A DNA stretch of 64,000 nucleotides, from contig NZ_BMMX01000004.1 of assembly GCF_014646155.1 (NCBI RefSeq), forward strand, positions 40,980-104,979. Direction: 5' to 3'. This document shows, in pieces, positions 25,447-32,988 of this stretch. The position numbers and the translations under genes were made by a program. Within the stretch, counting starts at the first letter, position 1. The number at the start of each line of letters is the position of its first letter. This DNA comes from Mangrovihabitans endophyticus. GTDB lineage: Bacteria > Actinomycetota > Actinomycetes > Mycobacteriales > Micromonosporaceae. The notes under the pieces were generated by a model, which ran no database searches, was not told the origin of the DNA, and was given only the letters and a program-made list of their open reading frames with translations.

Positions 25447-25551
25447 ATGGTCACCGAGATCGGGTTCGTGAGCCTGCTGGTCGCCGGGCTGGGCGCGCTG
25501 GCGGGCGGATTGGGATATCTGGCGATGCGCATTGCAAGGGGGCGCTGGTGA
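25447..25551 (+). CDS. 34-residue single-pass membrane peptide
   Basis: MVTEIGFVSLLVAGLGALAG is followed by GLGYLAMRIARGRW. One Gly-rich hydrophobic helix (about 5-28) and a basic C-terminus suggest a small membrane protein with the N-terminus outside. Its stop overlaps the nitrobindin GTG by 4 bp (GTGA), so the two are translationally coupled. The start is fixed by the TAGGAT -10 box 8 nt upstream. Not recognised as a named family; it may modulate a membrane partner. Its coupling to nitrobindin is the main support that it is a real gene. Confidence 0.55.
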   Translation: MVTEIGFVSLLVAGLGALAGGLGYLAMRIARGRW

Positions 25552-26156
25552 GCAGCGAGACCGAGAACGCCGAGAACCCGCTGGGTCCGCCGCCGTGGCT
25601 GAACGCTCCGCCGGTCTCCCCGTACCCGTACGAGGACACGCATGACCTGCGGAAAGGGCCGGATCTGCATCCGGCGCTGCTCGGGCTGCTGCCGTTCGTG
25701 GGTCTGTGGCGCGGGCGCGGCCAGGGCGGCTTCCCGGAGACGGAGGACTACGACTTCGCCCAGGAGATCCGGATCAGTCATGACGGCCGGCCGTTCCTGG
25801 CGTACGAGTCGCGGATCTGGAAGCTGGACGAGAAGTCCGAGCCGACCGGCATGGGCGAGCGCGAGGTGGGCTTCTGGCGCCCGGTGCTGGTCGACGGCCG
25901 TCCGGGAAACGAGTTGGAGGCCACCCTCACCACCCAGCACGGGGTGATCGAGCTGTACGAGGGTGAGGCCGAGGGCACCCGGCTGGAGATGGCCACCGCC
26001 GGCGTGGCCCGCTCCGCCACCGGGCTCGCCGTCACCGGCGGGCATCGCCTCTTCGGCATCGTCGAGGGCGCGTTGTTGTACGCCCAGGAGATGTCGGTGA
26101 ACGGCGAGAGCCTCAAGCCGCACCTGTCCGCGCGACTGATGCGTGTCGGCGGATGA
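25548..26156 (+). CDS. nitrobindin-like heme-binding protein (DUF1794, THAP4-type FABP fold)
   Basis: A 202-residue beta-barrel protein. The nitrobindin motif GxWxGxG appears as GLWRGRGQGGFP near residues 49-60, with EDYDFAQEIRISHDGRPFLAYES following. The heme-ligand His of nitrobindins is expected in GGHRLFG near residue 165. Nitrobindins bind ferric heme and convert peroxynitrite to nitrate. GTG start overlapping the upstream peptide stop; its own stop overlaps the next ATG (ATGA), so it is inside a tight operon. Confidence 0.8.
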   Translation: MSSETENAENPLGPPPWLNAPPVSPYPYEDTHDLRKGPDLHPALLGLLPFVGLWRGRGQGGFPETEDYDFAQEIRISHDGRPFLAYESRIWKLDEKSEPTGMGEREVGFWRPVLVDGRPGNELEATLTTQHGVIELYEGEAEGTRLEMATAGVARSATGLAVTGGHRLFGIVEGALLYAQEMSVNGESLKPHLSARLMRVGG

Positions 26157-27403
26157 GCGACTACGACATCGTCGTCTACGGCGCGACCGGTTTCGTCGGC
26201 GCGCTCGTGGCCCAGCATCTCGCCCGGAACGCGCCGGACGGCGTCCGGATCGCGCTGGCCGGGCGGTCCGCCCGGAAACTGGAGGCGTGCAACGTCGCCC
26301 TCGGCGTGGACTGGCCGGTGATCGTCGCCGACGCGTCCGACGAGGAGGCGCTGGAGCGGATGGCCGCGTCGGCGCGCGTGGTGGTGACCACCGTCGGCCC
26401 GTACTTGAGATATGGCCGAGCCCTGGCTCGTGCCTGCGCGCAGGCCGGCACCGACTACCTGGACCTCACCGGCGAGGTGTTGTTCGCCCGGCAGAGCATC
26501 GACGACAACGACGAGACGGCCCGCCGCACCGGCGCGCGGATCGTGCACTCGTGCGGGTTCGACTCCATCCCTTCCGACCTCGGGGTGCACGTCCTGCACG
26601 ATCGGGTGACGGCCGACGGTGCCGGCGAGATGACCGACACCACGCTGGTGGTGACCGCGCTGCGCGGCGGTTTCAGCGGCGGCACCATCGACTCGGTCCG
26701 GGTGCAGGCGGACGCCATGCGCGCCGATCGCCAACAGCGCCGGGTCGCCGCCAGCCCGTACTCGTTGAGCCCGGACCGTCGCCGGGAACCGGACCTGGGA
26801 CGCCAGGAGGACGCCCTGTCGTTGCCCGCCGCAGCCGTCGACCCGTCGCTGCGCGGCACCCTGGCGCCGTTCATGATGGCCTCCTACAACACCCGTGTGG
26901 TGCGGCGCAGCAACGCGTTGCGCGACTGGGCGTACGGGCGCCGGTTCCGCTATCGCGAGGTGATGAGCGTGGGCACCTCACGGCTGTCTCCGCTGTTCGC
27001 GGCGGGGGTGAAGGCCGCCATGGGCGGCTTGCTGGTCGGCCTGTCCGTGCCGCCCACCCGGTTTGTGCTGGACCGGGTGCTGCCGAAGCCGGGCACCGGC
27101 CCGGACGAGCAGACGCGGCGCAACGGCCACTTCGCGATGGACATCTTCACCACCACGACCACGGGTGCCCGGTACGCCGCCCGGTTCCGTGCCACCGGCG
27201 ACCCGGGATACGCCGCCACCGCGGTGCTGCTCGGCGAGTCGGCGCTGGCGCTCATCCTGGACCGGGACGACCTGCCGGCCACGCCCGGCGGTGTGCTCAC
27301 CCCCGCCACCGGTCTCGGCGACGCCCTGGTGCGGCGGCTGCGCGACGCCGGTGTGGAGGTGTCCGCACGGGCCCTCGCGCGACCGGCCGATCGCTACACG
27401 TAA
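26153..27403 (+). CDS. saccharopine dehydrogenase-like / trans-acting enoyl reductase family protein
   Basis: A 416-residue oxidoreductase with an N-terminal Rossmann motif YGATGFVGALVAQHL (about 8-22), followed by ALAGRSARKLEA and TTVGPYLRYGRALARAC. The layout is that of the Sdh-like family including mycobacterial trans-acting enoyl reductases and the Rv2449c group. HSCGFDSIPSDLGV (about 130-143) is the conserved substrate-domain start. The C-terminal region has a hydrophobic stretch (about 285-300). The actual substrate is unknown. ATGA overlap with nitrobindin. Confidence 0.75.
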   Translation: MSDYDIVVYGATGFVGALVAQHLARNAPDGVRIALAGRSARKLEACNVALGVDWPVIVADASDEEALERMAASARVVVTTVGPYLRYGRALARACAQAGTDYLDLTGEVLFARQSIDDNDETARRTGARIVHSCGFDSIPSDLGVHVLHDRVTADGAGEMTDTTLVVTALRGGFSGGTIDSVRVQADAMRADRQQRRVAASPYSLSPDRRREPDLGRQEDALSLPAAAVDPSLRGTLAPFMMASYNTRVVRRSNALRDWAYGRRFRYREVMSVGTSRLSPLFAAGVKAAMGGLLVGLSVPPTRFVLDRVLPKPGTGPDEQTRRNGHFAMDIFTTTTTGARYAARFRATGDPGYAATAVLLGESALALILDRDDLPATPGGVLTPATGLGDALVRRLRDAGVEVSARALARPADRYT

Positions 27404-27407
27404 GAAC

Positions 27408-27413
27408 TATGCT
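27408..27413 (+). promoter_or_regulatory. -10 box (TATGCT) of a leaderless promoter for the Fur-family gene
   Basis: TATGCT ends 6 nt before the GTG at 27420, just after the stop of the upstream gene (27403). It gives the regulator its own promoter. Confidence 0.5.
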
Positions 27414-27419
27414 CGTCAC

Positions 27420-27860
27420 GTGTCCGCCACATCGCTAGCCAGCATGCTGCGTGAGCGCGGTCTCCGGCTGACGCCGCAGCGCCAACTGATCCTGGAGGCC
27501 GTGCACCTGCTCGGTCATGCCACCCCCGAGCAGGTGCACCAGCATGTGCGGCAGCGTGCCGCGGGCGTGAACATCACGACCGTCTACCGCACCCTCGAAC
27601 TTCTCGAAGAGCTGGGCCTGGTCAACCACACCCACCTGTCGCACGGGTCGCCGACCTATCACGCCACGGGCGCCGATCAGCACGTGCACCTGGTCTGCCG
27701 GACCTGCGGGTCGGTCGCCGAGATGGACACGTCGGTGATGCACCCGGTCACCGACCAATTGCGGGACGAGCGGGACTTCCGGGTGGACGTGGGGCACGTC
27801 AGCCTGTTCGGGGTCTGCGGCGACTGCACCGAGCGCAGCGAGGACCGGGAGGGCCCGTGA
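27420..27860 (+). CDS. Fur-family metalloregulator, Nur-like
   Basis: A 146-residue Fur-family repressor. The winged helix (about 8-80) has RLTPQRQLILEAVHLLGHATPEQV and VNITTVYRTLELLEELGLVNH. The metal-sensing half has HVHLVCRTCGSV (CxxC) and GHVSLFGVCGDC (second CxxC), probably the structural zinc site. The wording around the HTH and the neighbours (nitrobindin upstream, YgfZ downstream) resemble the Streptomyces nickel regulator Nur, so Nur is preferred over Zur or FurA, without proof. GTG start behind the leaderless -10 box; GTGA overlap with ygfZ. Confidence 0.75.
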   Translation: MSATSLASMLRERGLRLTPQRQLILEAVHLLGHATPEQVHQHVRQRAAGVNITTVYRTLELLEELGLVNHTHLSHGSPTYHATGADQHVHLVCRTCGSVAEMDTSVMHPVTDQLRDERDFRVDVGHVSLFGVCGDCTERSEDREGP

Positions 27861-28894
27861 CCACCGTCATGATCGAGGATGTGGATCCGTCGTCGGCGGA
27901 CCGCGGCGTGGCCGCGCACTACGGCGACCCGATGCGGGAGCAGCGTGTGCTGGAGACCGCGGTGGGGCTGGTGGACCGGTCCCACCGGGACGTGCTGGCG
28001 GTGCCCGGCGAGGAGCGCGCCGGCTGGCTGCACACGCTCACCACCCAACACCTGTCCGGCCTGCGTGCCGGGCAAGGGTCGGAACTGCTGGTGCTGAGCC
28101 CGCACGGCCACATCGAGCAGCACGCCTACGTCACCGAGGACGGCGACACGGCCTGGCTGGACACCGAGCCGGGTGCCGGTGAGGGCCTGCTGAAACACCT
28201 CGAATCGATGCGTTTCCTCACCCGCGTCGAACCGCGTGACGCGGGCCCGGAGCGGGTGGTGTTGTCGCTGGTCGGGCCGGGCGCGGCCGACGTGGTGGCC
28301 GGGCTGGGCGCGCCGCGGATCGCCGAGGTGCCGCCGCCGAAGTTCGCCGCCGGGTCGGTTCTCCCGGAGCCCACCGCGCTGTATGCCGTACGGGAATTCG
28401 AGGGTGGACTGGCCCGGCGGGTGCCGCTCGGGGTGGACCTGCTGGTCCCGCGGGCCGACGCGGAGCAGATCGCCGCCCGGCTCGGTGTCCCGCGTGCCGG
28501 GCTGTGGGCGTACGAGGCGATCCGTGTGGCGCACCGGATCCCGCGGCTGGGCTGGGAGACCGACCACCGCACCATCCCGGCCGAGGCCGGGTTCCTGGCC
28601 GGCGCGGTGCATCTGGACAAGGGGTGCTACCGCGGCCAGGAGACGGTGGCGCGGGTGCACAACCTGGGCCGCCCGCCGCGCCGGCTGGTGCTGGTGCACC
28701 TGGACGGCGTGGCCACCGATCAGCCTCCGGTGCGGGGCACGCCGGTGTCGCTCGACGGCCGGACGGTGGGTTTCGTCGGCACTGCGGTGCGGCACCACGA
28801 TCTCGGGATGATCGCCCTGGCCGTGGTGAAGCGCAATGTCGCGGACGACGCCCGCCTGTTGGTCGGGGAGTCGGCAGCCCTGATCGAACCCTAA
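27857..28894 (+). CDS. ygfZ: folate-binding YgfZ/CAF17-family protein
   Basis: A 345-residue tetrahydrofolate-binding protein related to the glycine cleavage T-protein, needed for maturation or repair of some Fe-S enzymes. The signature KGCYRGQE is at residues 255-262 with the reactive Cys257. The GcvT-like body includes VGLVDRSHRDVLAVPGEERAGWLHTL near the N-terminus. The length is typical. The GTG overlaps the Fur stop, so metal sensing and Fe-S maintenance are translationally coupled here. Confidence 0.88.
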   Translation: MTTVMIEDVDPSSADRGVAAHYGDPMREQRVLETAVGLVDRSHRDVLAVPGEERAGWLHTLTTQHLSGLRAGQGSELLVLSPHGHIEQHAYVTEDGDTAWLDTEPGAGEGLLKHLESMRFLTRVEPRDAGPERVVLSLVGPGAADVVAGLGAPRIAEVPPPKFAAGSVLPEPTALYAVREFEGGLARRVPLGVDLLVPRADAEQIAARLGVPRAGLWAYEAIRVAHRIPRLGWETDHRTIPAEAGFLAGAVHLDKGCYRGQETVARVHNLGRPPRRLVLVHLDGVATDQPPVRGTPVSLDGRTVGFVGTAVRHHDLGMIALAVVKRNVADDARLLVGESAALIEP

Positions 28895-28897
28895 GCT
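28892..28897 (+). promoter_or_regulatory. -10 box (TAAGCT) of a leaderless promoter for the BKACE gene
   Basis: TAAGCT overlaps the ygfZ stop codon (TAA at 28892-28894) and ends 6 nt before the GTG at 28904. Confidence 0.45.
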
Positions 28898-28903
28898 CTT
28901 AGT

Positions 28904-29737
28904 GTGTCCGGGACTTTGATCACTGTGGCGCCCACCGGCGCCGAAAGCCGTAAGGCAGACGTTCCCGCGCTGCCGGTCACTCTCGACGAGTTGGTCGCCA
29001 CGGCGAAGGAATGCGAGGCGCTCGGCGCCGCGATCGTGCACGTGCACATCCGGGACGACGCCGCCGAGCCCACCTTGGATCCGGGCCGGTTGCGCGCCAC
29101 GGTGGCCGCGCTGCGGCAGTCGACCGGCCTGATCGTGCAGCTCTCCACCGGCGGCGCGGTGACCGACCCGGAGGCGGCCCGGCTGGCCGTGCTGGATGCG
29201 CAACCGGAGATGGCCTCCTGCACGATGGGCACGGTCAACTTCGGTGACGCGGTGTTCCAGAACCGCTGGGACTTCATCGTGGATCTGCACACGCGGATGC
29301 AGGAACGCGGGGTCGTTGCGGAATACGAGATCTTCGACCTGGGTCAGCTCACCACCCTGCGGCGTTTGCTCGACCGGTACGGCCTGCCCCACGGCGGGCA
29401 TGTGCACGTCGACCTCGTGATGGGTGTGCCGGGTGGCATGCCCGGCACCACTGCCGCGCTTGTCGCGTGCGAGCAGGCGATCCGTGACCTGCCCGCGGGC
29501 ACCACGTTCTCGGCCACCGGCATCGGCCGCAGCACCATCCCGGTGATGCTGGCCTCGCTGTCCGCCGGCGGGCACCTGCGGGTGGGCATGGAGGACACTC
29601 TCACGTACGCGAAGGGGCGTCCGGTCGAGTCGAACATGCAACTGGTCGCGCGGGCCGTCGGGTTCGCGCAGTTGGCGCTGCGCCCGCCGCTGACCGCCGC
29701 GCAGGCCCGTGAGCTGCTGGGCATGCCGGCCCGATGA
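28904..29737 (+). CDS. beta-keto acid cleavage enzyme family protein (BKACE, DUF849)
   Basis: A 277-residue TIM-barrel enzyme of the BKACE family (type member Kce, 3-keto-5-aminohexanoate cleavage), which condenses beta-keto acids with acetyl-CoA using Zn2+. The zinc ligands His46 and His48 are in HVHIRD; further blocks are LSTGGAVTD, ASCTMGTVNFGD, YEIFDLGQL and HVDLVMGVPGGMPGT, with the late VGMEDTLTYAKGR. The substrate is not predictable. It overlaps the asparaginase gene by 4 bp (ATGA), an uncommon pairing that may join amino-acid and keto-acid catabolism. Confidence 0.85.
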   Translation: MSGTLITVAPTGAESRKADVPALPVTLDELVATAKECEALGAAIVHVHIRDDAAEPTLDPGRLRATVAALRQSTGLIVQLSTGGAVTDPEAARLAVLDAQPEMASCTMGTVNFGDAVFQNRWDFIVDLHTRMQERGVVAEYEIFDLGQLTTLRRLLDRYGLPHGGHVHVDLVMGVPGGMPGTTAALVACEQAIRDLPAGTTFSATGIGRSTIPVMLASLSAGGHLRVGMEDTLTYAKGRPVESNMQLVARAVGFAQLALRPPLTAAQARELLGMPAR

Positions 29738-30657
29738 TCGTCGCCGAGGTGGTGCGCTCAGGTTTCGTGGAGAGCGTGCACCACGGCGCGGTCGTGGTGC
29801 TGGACCGTTCCGGGGTTGTGCTCGCCGCCGCCGGCGACGTGGTGTCGCCGGTGCTGCCGCGTTCGTCGCTCAAGCCGTTGCAGACCGTGGGCATGCTGCG
29901 CGCCGGCCTGGTGCCGCGCGAGGCGGACGATCTGGCCCTGTTCAGCGGCAGTCACTACGGCGAGCCGTTCCACGTGCGACGGGTGCGCGACGTGCTGGCC
30001 GCCGCCGGGCTGGACGAATCTGCCCTGCGCTGCCCGCCCGCCGCGCCGAAGGCGCCCGCCGAGCTGGGCCCGTGGCACGCGGCGGGCGGCCGGGCGGAAC
30101 CGATCCTGCACAACTGTTCCGGCAAACACGCGGGGATGCTTGCCACCTGCGTCGCGGCCGGCTGGCCCCGGGAGACGTACCGGGATCCGGGGCATCCGCT
30201 GCAGGCGGCCATCGCCGCCGCGGTGACCGAACTGGCCGGGGAACTGATCGCCGACACCGCGGTGGACGGGTGCGGGGCACCGGTGTTCGCGCTGTCGCTG
30301 ACCGGGCTGGCCCGCGCGTTCCTGGGCCTGGTGACCGCCGTGCCCGGGTCGCCGGCGGGCCGGGTGGCGGAGGCGATGCGGTCGCGTCCCGAGCTGGTCG
30401 CCGGCACCGGCGCCGAGGACACGGTGCTGATCGGTGCGGTGCCCGGCCTGATCGCCAAGGGCGGTGCCGAGGGCGTGCACGCGGTCGCGGTCCCAGGCGT
30501 GGGCGCGGTGGCTCTGAAGATCGCCGACGGCGCCATGCGGGCGCGGATGCCGGTGTTGGCGGCCGGGCTGCGGCGGCTGGGCGTCACCTCGCCGTGGCCG
30601 GGCGAGTGGGTGCTGGGCGGCGGCGAGCCGGTCGGCGAGGTGCGGTCGGTGTGGTGA
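29734..30657 (+). CDS. asparaginase II family (Rhizobium-type) L-asparaginase
   Basis: A 307-residue protein of the thermolabile, Rhizobium-type asparaginase family, unrelated to AnsA/AnsB. Conserved blocks are PRSSLKPLQTVGMLRAG (about 43-59), FSGSHYGEPFHV, HNCSGKHAGMLATC (about 125-138, with the Ser-x-Lys pair) and DGCGAPVFALSL. It hydrolyses asparagine to aspartate and ammonia. Cytoplasmic, with no signal peptide. It ends 70 nt before the XRE gene. Confidence 0.85.
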   Translation: MIVAEVVRSGFVESVHHGAVVVLDRSGVVLAAAGDVVSPVLPRSSLKPLQTVGMLRAGLVPREADDLALFSGSHYGEPFHVRRVRDVLAAAGLDESALRCPPAAPKAPAELGPWHAAGGRAEPILHNCSGKHAGMLATCVAAGWPRETYRDPGHPLQAAIAAAVTELAGELIADTAVDGCGAPVFALSLTGLARAFLGLVTAVPGSPAGRVAEAMRSRPELVAGTGAEDTVLIGAVPGLIAKGGAEGVHAVAVPGVGAVALKIADGAMRARMPVLAAGLRRLGVTSPWPGEWVLGGGEPVGEVRSVW

Positions 30658-30667
30658 GGCGACTCAC

Positions 30668-30704
30668 GCTAGCTTGAGCAAGCATTTTGCTTGCTCAAGC
30701 TAGC
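30668..30704. promoter_or_regulatory. 37-bp perfect palindrome, likely operator of the XRE-hbhA operon
   Basis: Two 17-nt arms (gctagcttgagcaagca and its complement, 30668-30684 and 30688-30704) flank ttt. The right arm contains TTGCTC (30691-30696), which with TACCGT at 30714-30719 (17-bp spacer) makes the promoter, so a bound repressor would cover the -35. The arms also contain near-repeats of TTGAGCAAGC, allowing two dimers. The encoded XRE protein is the obvious candidate ligand. Confidence 0.75.
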
Positions 30705-30719
30705 ACCTGCGGCTACCGT
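30691..30719 (+). promoter_or_regulatory. promoter of the XRE gene (-35 TTGCTC, -10 TACCGT)
   Basis: A 17-bp spacer separates the two hexamers, and the -10 ends 7 nt before the ATG at 30727, so the mRNA is leaderless. The -35 is embedded in the palindrome. Confidence 0.6.
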
Positions 30720-30726
30720 CGACGAC

Positions 30727-31206
30727 ATGGCCACATCGAAGGACCTGCCGCAGGACATCGGAACCTTCATCCGGGACATGCGACAGACCGCGAAGATCTC
30801 GCTCCGGCAGCTCGCCGAGCGGGCCGGGGTGAGCAACCCTTATCTCAGTCAGATCGAGCGTGGCCTGCGCAAGCCCAGCGCGGAGGTGTTGCAGCAGTTG
30901 GCGAGCGCGCTGCGGGTCTCCACCCCGGCGATGTATCTGCGTGCCGGCCTGCTGGACAGCGACGGTCACCCGGGCGTGCTGGCCGCGATCGCGGTCGATC
31001 CCGATCTGACCATGGCGCAGAAGCAGTCGCTGTCGCAGATCTACGAGACCTTCCGCAGCGAGAACGCGCGCCACGCGCCCTCTGCCGATGCCGATGCGCC
31101 CGCCCCGGCCGCGGATATCACCGACGTGCTCAAGGATGTCGCCGTCGCCGAGGGCGGCGCGGCGCCTGCTCCCCAGACCGCTCCCGACTCCGAGGAGAAG
31201 AAGTGA
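30727..31206 (+). CDS. XRE-family transcriptional regulator (Rv0474-like)
   Basis: A 159-residue DNA-binding protein. The Cro/CI helix-turn-helix lies at about 12-66 (IGTFIRDMRQTAKISLRQLAERAG, SNPYLSQIERGLRKPSAEVLQQLA). A central helical segment (QKQSLSQIYETFRSENAR) and an Ala/Pro/Asp-rich tail follow. The order XRE, HbhA-like, DUF2516 matches Mycobacterium tuberculosis Rv0474-Rv0476, so it is taken as the orthologue. It probably represses its own operon through the adjacent palindrome. GTGA overlap with the next gene. Confidence 0.82.
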   Translation: MATSKDLPQDIGTFIRDMRQTAKISLRQLAERAGVSNPYLSQIERGLRKPSAEVLQQLASALRVSTPAMYLRAGLLDSDGHPGVLAAIAVDPDLTMAQKQSLSQIYETFRSENARHAPSADADAPAPAADITDVLKDVAVAEGGAAPAPQTAPDSEEKK

Positions 31207-31655
31207 CCGACCAGCAGACCAAGACCCGTTTCCCCGCCCCGCTCTACGCCGCTGCCGGTGCCGGTGACATGGCCGTGCAGCAGCTTCGCAAGCTTCCCGG
31301 CGTGGTCGGCGAGCTGAGTGGCCGGGCGGCCGTGTCGCTCGGTTCCGCCAACGCGCGGGCGGTCGCCTGGCGCGAGCGCGCCGCTTCGACCGACCTCGAC
31401 GAGCTGCGCACCACCGCGACCACCGGAGCGGTGGCGTTCGTCCAGCTCGCCTCCGACCGTGCGGTCGCCGCCTACACCGCGCTGGTCGCCCGTGGCGAGC
31501 GTGTGGTCGGCACCGGCGTGGTCGAGGCCGCCGACGTGGTCAACGCCGACATGACGGCCACCGAGGAGCCGAAGGCGGTGGCGGCCGCGGAGGCGCAGTC
31601 GGCGCCGAAGCCGCGCAAGCGCACCACCAAATCGGCTTCCACGCAGGCCAATTGA
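31203..31655 (+). CDS. HbhA-like protein with lysine-rich C-terminus
   Basis: A 150-residue protein in the position of mycobacterial heparin-binding haemagglutinin. The N-terminus PAPLYAAAGAGDMAVQQLRKLP and the helical middle (residues about 30-115; DLDELRTTATTGAVAFVQLASDRAVAAYTALVARGERVVG) match the HbhA layout. The tail KPRKRTTKSASTQAN is basic but shorter than the mycobacterial Lys/Pro/Ala tail that binds heparin. In a soil organism a membrane or lipid role is likelier than host adhesion. GTG start, GTGA overlap with the regulator. Confidence 0.72.
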   Translation: MTDQQTKTRFPAPLYAAAGAGDMAVQQLRKLPGVVGELSGRAAVSLGSANARAVAWRERAASTDLDELRTTATTGAVAFVQLASDRAVAAYTALVARGERVVGTGVVEAADVVNADMTATEEPKAVAAAEAQSAPKPRKRTTKSASTQAN

Positions 31656-31666
31656 GCCACCCGAGT

Positions 31667-31696
31667 GTCGGGCCCCGGACGATCCCGGGGCCCGAC
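31667..31696 (+). terminator. hairpin after the hbhA-like gene
   Basis: A 12-bp perfect stem (31667-31678 with 31685-31696) and a 6-nt loop. No T-tract follows, so it may be a weak terminator or an mRNA 3' end stabiliser. The next promoter starts 4 nt later. Confidence 0.6.
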
Positions 31697-31699
31697 GCA

Positions 31700-31705
31700 T
31701 AGAAT
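31700..31705 (+). promoter_or_regulatory. -10 box (TAGAAT) of a leaderless promoter for the DUF2516 gene
   Basis: TAGAAT ends 7 nt before the ATG at 31713 and immediately follows the upstream hairpin. Confidence 0.55.
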
Positions 31706-31712
31706 CCCTCTC

Positions 31713-32030
31713 ATGGCCAGCGCCCCGCTTTTCTACGACGACGTAGCCCGGCTGATCTCGTTCGCCGTCTGGGTTGTCTCGCTCATCGTGCAAGCCGTCG
31801 CGCTGATTCACTGCGTGACGCAACGCGGCGACGGCTTCCAGGCGATCGGCACCTTGCCCAAGGGCGCCTGGCTGGCCATCCTCGCGATCTGCTTCCTGCT
31901 CACCCTGCTGGGTGTCGGCGGCGGTGCGATCGGCATCTTCGGCCTGATCGGGGTGGCCGCCGCCCTGATCTACCTGCTGGATGTGCGGCCCGGCCTGCGC
32001 GACCTCTCGGATGGCAAAGGGTTCTGGTGA
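31713..32030 (+). CDS. DUF2516 small membrane protein
   Basis: A 105-residue protein with three membrane helices (about 15-35, 52-70 and 72-90) and the family end YLLDVRPGLRDLSDGKGFW, an HbhA-linked DUF2516 pattern. The function is unknown in any organism. It has its own leaderless promoter but follows the XRE-hbhA pair as in mycobacteria. Its stop overlaps the next gene's GTG (GTGA). Confidence 0.82.
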   Translation: MASAPLFYDDVARLISFAVWVVSLIVQAVALIHCVTQRGDGFQAIGTLPKGAWLAILAICFLLTLLGVGGGAIGIFGLIGVAAALIYLLDVRPGLRDLSDGKGFW

Positions 32031-32914
32031 GGGACCTGCGGTGGCCGCCTCCTCCGGATGGCGGCCCGCGGGTGCTGCGGACCGACCGGGCTCGGCCGCG
32101 CGCCGGGCGGCCGACCCTGCCGGCGCCGCCCACAGAACCGGTGGAGACGCCGCACGGCGTGCGGCTGGAGCAGTTGATCACCGGTGCCGGCGATCCGGTG
32201 ACGGTGTTCGCCCACGGGCTGGCCTCCGACATCTCCGGCACGCGCCCATTGGGCAGCGGCGTCCCGGGCCGCCGGGTGTTCTTCCACTTCCGTGGCCACG
32301 GCCGGTCGGACGCGCCGCCCGGCCCGTGGAGTTTCGCGGACCTGGCTGCTGACCTGCGCGCCGTCGCCGATCGGTGCGGCGCGACACGGGCGCTTGGCGT
32401 CAGCATGGGCGCGGCGGCCCTGTGCCGGTTGCTGGCCGAGACGCCGGACCGCTTCGAACGGATCGTGCTCTACCTGCCGGCGCCGCTGTCCGGTCCGCGG
32501 CCCCGGGCCGCCGGGGAGCGGTTCGAGCGGTTGCTCGCCGCCCTGCGGTCCGGGCACGCCGCCGAGATCGCGGAGGCGGTCGAGCCGGAGATACCTCCGT
32601 CGGCACGCGACACCCCGGCCGGCTGGAGTCACCTGCGCCGACGGGTGGACCAGTTGCAGTCCGACGGCTTGGCCGAGCAGCTCGGCACGCTGTGGGACGA
32701 GCCGGCCGTGCCGGACGATGAGGCGCTGCGACGGTTCCGCGGCCGGGCGCTGATCATCGGATGCGCCGGGGACCCGGTCCACCCGCTCGACGTGGCACGC
32801 CGCCTCGCCGACCTGTTCCCGCACGCTGAGCTCGACATCCACGACCGCCCGGCGGTGCTGTGGAACGACCGGGCGACCCTGCGGGACAGCATCTCCGGGT
32901 TCCTGCGCGCCTGA
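32027..32914 (+). CDS. alpha/beta hydrolase-fold protein
   Basis: A 295-residue alpha/beta hydrolase. The oxyanion strand VTVFAHGLASD (about 63-73), the FHFRGHGRSDAP block and the nucleophile elbow GVSMGAAA (Ser near 125) are clear; the acid is probably in CAGDPVHPLD near 248. The usual catalytic-His position near the C-terminus reads LDIHDRPAVLWNDRATL, where the His is shifted or missing, so activity should not be assumed. Translationally coupled to DUF2516. Confidence 0.72.
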   Translation: MRDLRWPPPPDGGPRVLRTDRARPRAGRPTLPAPPTEPVETPHGVRLEQLITGAGDPVTVFAHGLASDISGTRPLGSGVPGRRVFFHFRGHGRSDAPPGPWSFADLAADLRAVADRCGATRALGVSMGAAALCRLLAETPDRFERIVLYLPAPLSGPRPRAAGERFERLLAALRSGHAAEIAEAVEPEIPPSARDTPAGWSHLRRRVDQLQSDGLAEQLGTLWDEPAVPDDEALRRFRGRALIIGCAGDPVHPLDVARRLADLFPHAELDIHDRPAVLWNDRATLRDSISGFLRA

Positions 32915-32988
32915 ATCGTCGGCCGGAGATCAACATTTGTCGCTGCCGGAACCGTAACCTCGGCCAGTCGTCCAGCGGTGTATCTGCC

